From: Candidatus Methanoperedens sp.
GTDB taxonomy: Archaea; Halobacteriota; Methanosarcinia; Methanosarcinales; Methanoperedenaceae
NCBI GenBank assembly: GCA_027460525.1
Contig: JAPZAS010000021.1
Span: 1-64,000, forward strand
Direction of reading: 5' to 3'
DNA: 64,000 bases
The notes beneath the pieces are model-generated. The model was given only the letters and a program-made list of their open reading frames with translations, was not told the origin of the DNA and searched no databases. Shown here in pieces: positions 62,839 to 64,000 of the stretch; the stretch's first letter is position 1, and each line of letters opens with the position of its first letter. Both the position numbers and the translations under genes were made by a program.

Positions 62839-62854
62839 TGTCTATATATAGACA
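62839..62854 (-). promoter_or_regulatory. 16-bp perfect palindrome containing the TATA box
   Basis: TGTCTATATATAGACA is a perfect palindrome, and its centre TATATA is placed about 35 bases before the start codon of the exported protein gene. A factor bound to it would compete with TBP. The winged-helix gene at 62964 reads away from it and is an obvious candidate regulator. Confidence 0.55.
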
Positions 62855-62930
62855 GATTTAATCTTTAATTAGCAAGTCTTGATATTTAAACATTTCGATT
62901 TATAGTCAAGTTCACTTAAAAAAGGCAAAA

Positions 62931-62938
62931 CTATATAA
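62931..62938 (+). promoter_or_regulatory. TATA box of the winged-helix regulator gene
   Basis: Actatata in aaactatataagtaaa, about 26 to 30 bases before the ATG at 62964. The short distance suggests a leaderless or nearly leaderless message, and there is no ribosome-binding site. Confidence 0.45.
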
Positions 62939-62963
62939 GTAAATAACCAAATACGATTAAAGT

Positions 62964-63266
62964 ATGAGTGCTCTTGAAGAAATATTCGGTAAAACCGCTC
63001 AGCTTAGCGTTCTTGAATATCTTATACAAAATAAAGGGGAAACCACATATCTTTCAGGAATAGCGGAAGGAACCGGACTATCCCATTCAAGCGTGGCAAG
63101 AGTGATAGAACCCCTGCTGGAAAATAACATAATTATAGAGAAAAAGCTCGGGAAACAGATTCGAACCTTTACTTTAAATGAGGAGAGCAAAGCTACGAAG
63201 CTGGTAATGAAGTTCTATGACGAGCTGAAAAACGTGATAAAAAGCGATGGCGGTGGTAAGCGATGA
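62964..63266 (+). CDS. Winged-helix transcriptional regulator
   Basis: 100 residues. SVLEYLIQNKGETTYLSGIAEGTGLSHSSVARVIEPLLENNIIIEKKLGKQIRTFTLN is a complete winged-helix domain. The C-terminal helix ATKLVMKFYDELKNVI could dimerise. It overlaps the following response regulator gene by four bases, which links it to a signalling pathway, and it is divergent from the exported protein gene with the palindromic TATA box. Confidence 0.85.
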   Translation: MSALEEIFGKTAQLSVLEYLIQNKGETTYLSGIAEGTGLSHSSVARVIEPLLENNIIIEKKLGKQIRTFTLNEESKATKLVMKFYDELKNVIKSDGGGKR

Positions 63267-63778
63267 AAAAAGATGCCCTCGACAATAAAATCATAGAATT
63301 GATAAAGAAAGATGAAAATATATCCAATCCTGAAATATCCCGGATACTCGGAATTGCGGAAAAGGAGGTCGTGGAAAGAATCAGGAATTTTTCTGATACA
63401 AGACCGAAGATACTGATAGTGGACGACGAGATGGATACGCTTCTTCCGTTAAAGAGGTCTCTTGAAGCCGAGGATTATATTGTCCTTGAAGCTTACGAAG
63501 GAAACGAGGCGATAAAGAAGTCAAAGGCAGAAATACCGGATTTGATAATCCTTGATTTGATGCTTCCCGGAATGGATGGCTACGATGTATGCAGCAGGCT
63601 AAAAAAAGATGCGCGTACAGGGAATATTCCCGTGATAATGCTAACCGCCAGAGATGAGGTAAGAGATAAGGTGGAAGGTCTGGAAACCGGCGCTGATGAT
63701 TATGTAACAAAACCTTTCAATCTCAATGAACTGAAAGCCCGGATAAAAAGCGTGCTGCGAAGATCACTAAGCATATAA
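63263..63778 (+). CDS. Response regulator with N-terminal HTH and C-terminal receiver
   Basis: 171 residues. Residues 1-45 (LDNKIIELIKKDENISNPEI, then ISRILGIAEKEVVERI) look like an AsnC-type helix-turn-helix. The receiver at 48-165 has ILIVDDE, the phosphoacceptor Asp in LIILDLMLPGMDGYD, LTARDE and VTKPFN. Receiver domains usually come first, so the order is reversed. The sensor gene follows 17 bases later, and the regulator gene precedes it with a four-base overlap, so all three form one signalling operon. Confidence 0.88.
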   Translation: MKKDALDNKIIELIKKDENISNPEISRILGIAEKEVVERIRNFSDTRPKILIVDDEMDTLLPLKRSLEAEDYIVLEAYEGNEAIKKSKAEIPDLIILDLMLPGMDGYDVCSRLKKDARTGNIPVIMLTARDEVRDKVEGLETGADDYVTKPFNLNELKARIKSVLRRSLSI

Positions 63779-63795
63779 TCCAAAACGAGGGATAC

Positions 63796-64000
63796 GTGAG
63801 CATACGGTCAGAATTAATCGTTTTTTTTCTGATAATTTCGGTAATACCGCTGTCCGCTGTTGTTTACATATCCTACGATTACAGCAGGGAAGCCATCCGT
63901 AACTCTGTTATAGACAATCTGCGCGGCGCGACCGAAAATACCGGCCATGCGATAGATAACTGGATGGCTGCAAGAGAAGACGATATACGCGTAATCTCCC
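63796..64000 (+). CDS. Sensor protein (probable histidine kinase), N-terminal part
   Basis: 68 residues visible from GTG 63796, with GAGG five bases upstream; the gene runs off the window. MSIRSELIVFFLIISVIPLSAV is a membrane helix, followed by YDYSREAIRNSVIDNLRGAT, typical of the start of an extracellular Cache/sensing domain. The position after a response regulator suggests a histidine kinase; the kinase domain itself is not in the window. Confidence 0.65.
   Translation, partial: MSIRSELIVFFLIISVIPLSAVVYISYDYSREAIRNSVIDNLRGATENTGHAIDNWMAAREDDIRVIS

Overview
The window is almost certainly a chimeric assembly. Positions 1 to about 2,795 are GC-rich bacterial DNA: an epoxide hydrolase, a HEAT-repeat protein, a GatB/YqeY protein and the tail of one more gene. 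From about 2,795 onward the DNA is lower in GC and archaeal, with TATA boxes, T-rich terminators and archaeal genes throughout. The archaeal part carries the formylmethanofuran dehydrogenase operon (fwdDBAC), a solitary mcrD, a very large heterodisulfide-reductase-type cluster, a multiheme cytochrome c, cupredoxins and a four-subunit succinate dehydrogenase/fumarate reductase. This combination points to a cytochrome-rich member of the Methanosarcinales, most likely an anaerobic methane oxidiser related to Candidatus Methanoperedens (ANME-2d). The lineage is an inference; no rRNA or mcrA is present to settle it.

Layout. 2.8-6.2 kb: a nucleotidyltransferase gene cut by the chimera join, a TRAM protein and an XPD-type helicase. 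6.3-11.6 kb: a DUF356-like protein, fwdDBAC and a hexaheme cytochrome c that overlaps fwdC. 11.6-14.5 kb: trpCBA behind two TGTACA boxes. 14.5-22.4 kb: a decayed toxin-antitoxin pair, secF-secD, a cyclic-2,3-diphosphoglycerate-synthetase-like protein, a phosphoesterase, a flavoprotein, a cupredoxin lipoprotein and an AI-2E-type permease. 22.4-26.5 kb: a ferritin-like protein with a probable CTG start, then sdhCDAB. 26.8-29.5 kb: a large secreted protein with two blue-copper domains fused to a TIGR03118-type domain, followed by a stretch of inverted repeats. 30.8-35.5 kb: a biotin operon, bioB-bioW-bioU-bioF-bioD, with no bioA and with a BirA-type operator. 35.5-37.7 kb: nob1 and pheT.

37.7-47.4 kb is a defence island. 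It holds two VapBC-like pairs, a Fic protein, an hsdS fragment and a type I restriction-modification locus (hsdR, hsdS, hsdM) with a HEPN-domain gene translationally interlocked between hsdS and hsdM. Two copies of a 44-bp repeat flank the first 2.3 kb of the island.

47.4-58.9 kb is one continuous minus-strand operon of ten genes: a fused HdrCB/HdrD-like protein, HdrC, HdrB, a double-length HdrA, MvhD, a second HdrA, a second MvhD, an FrhB/FdhB protein, an FdhA/NuoG-like protein without a visible catalytic Cys/Sec, and an Ala/Lys/Glu-rich small protein. It is best read as a flavin-based electron-bifurcating or confurcating complex that links heterodisulfide, ferredoxin and F420. 59.0-59.7 kb: mcrD with a 52-residue ORF upstream. 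59.9-62.8 kb: three exported proteins. 62.9-64.0 kb: a winged-helix regulator, an HTH-plus-receiver response regulator and the start of a sensor protein.

Functionally, the archaeal part mixes the methyl/formyl C1 pathway (fwd, mcrD), membrane and cytoplasmic electron transfer (cytochrome c, Sdh, Hdr/Mvh/Frh, cupredoxins), amino-acid and cofactor synthesis (Trp, biotin), protein export and a compact defence region. I saw no tRNA, rRNA, CRISPR array or complete insertion sequence.
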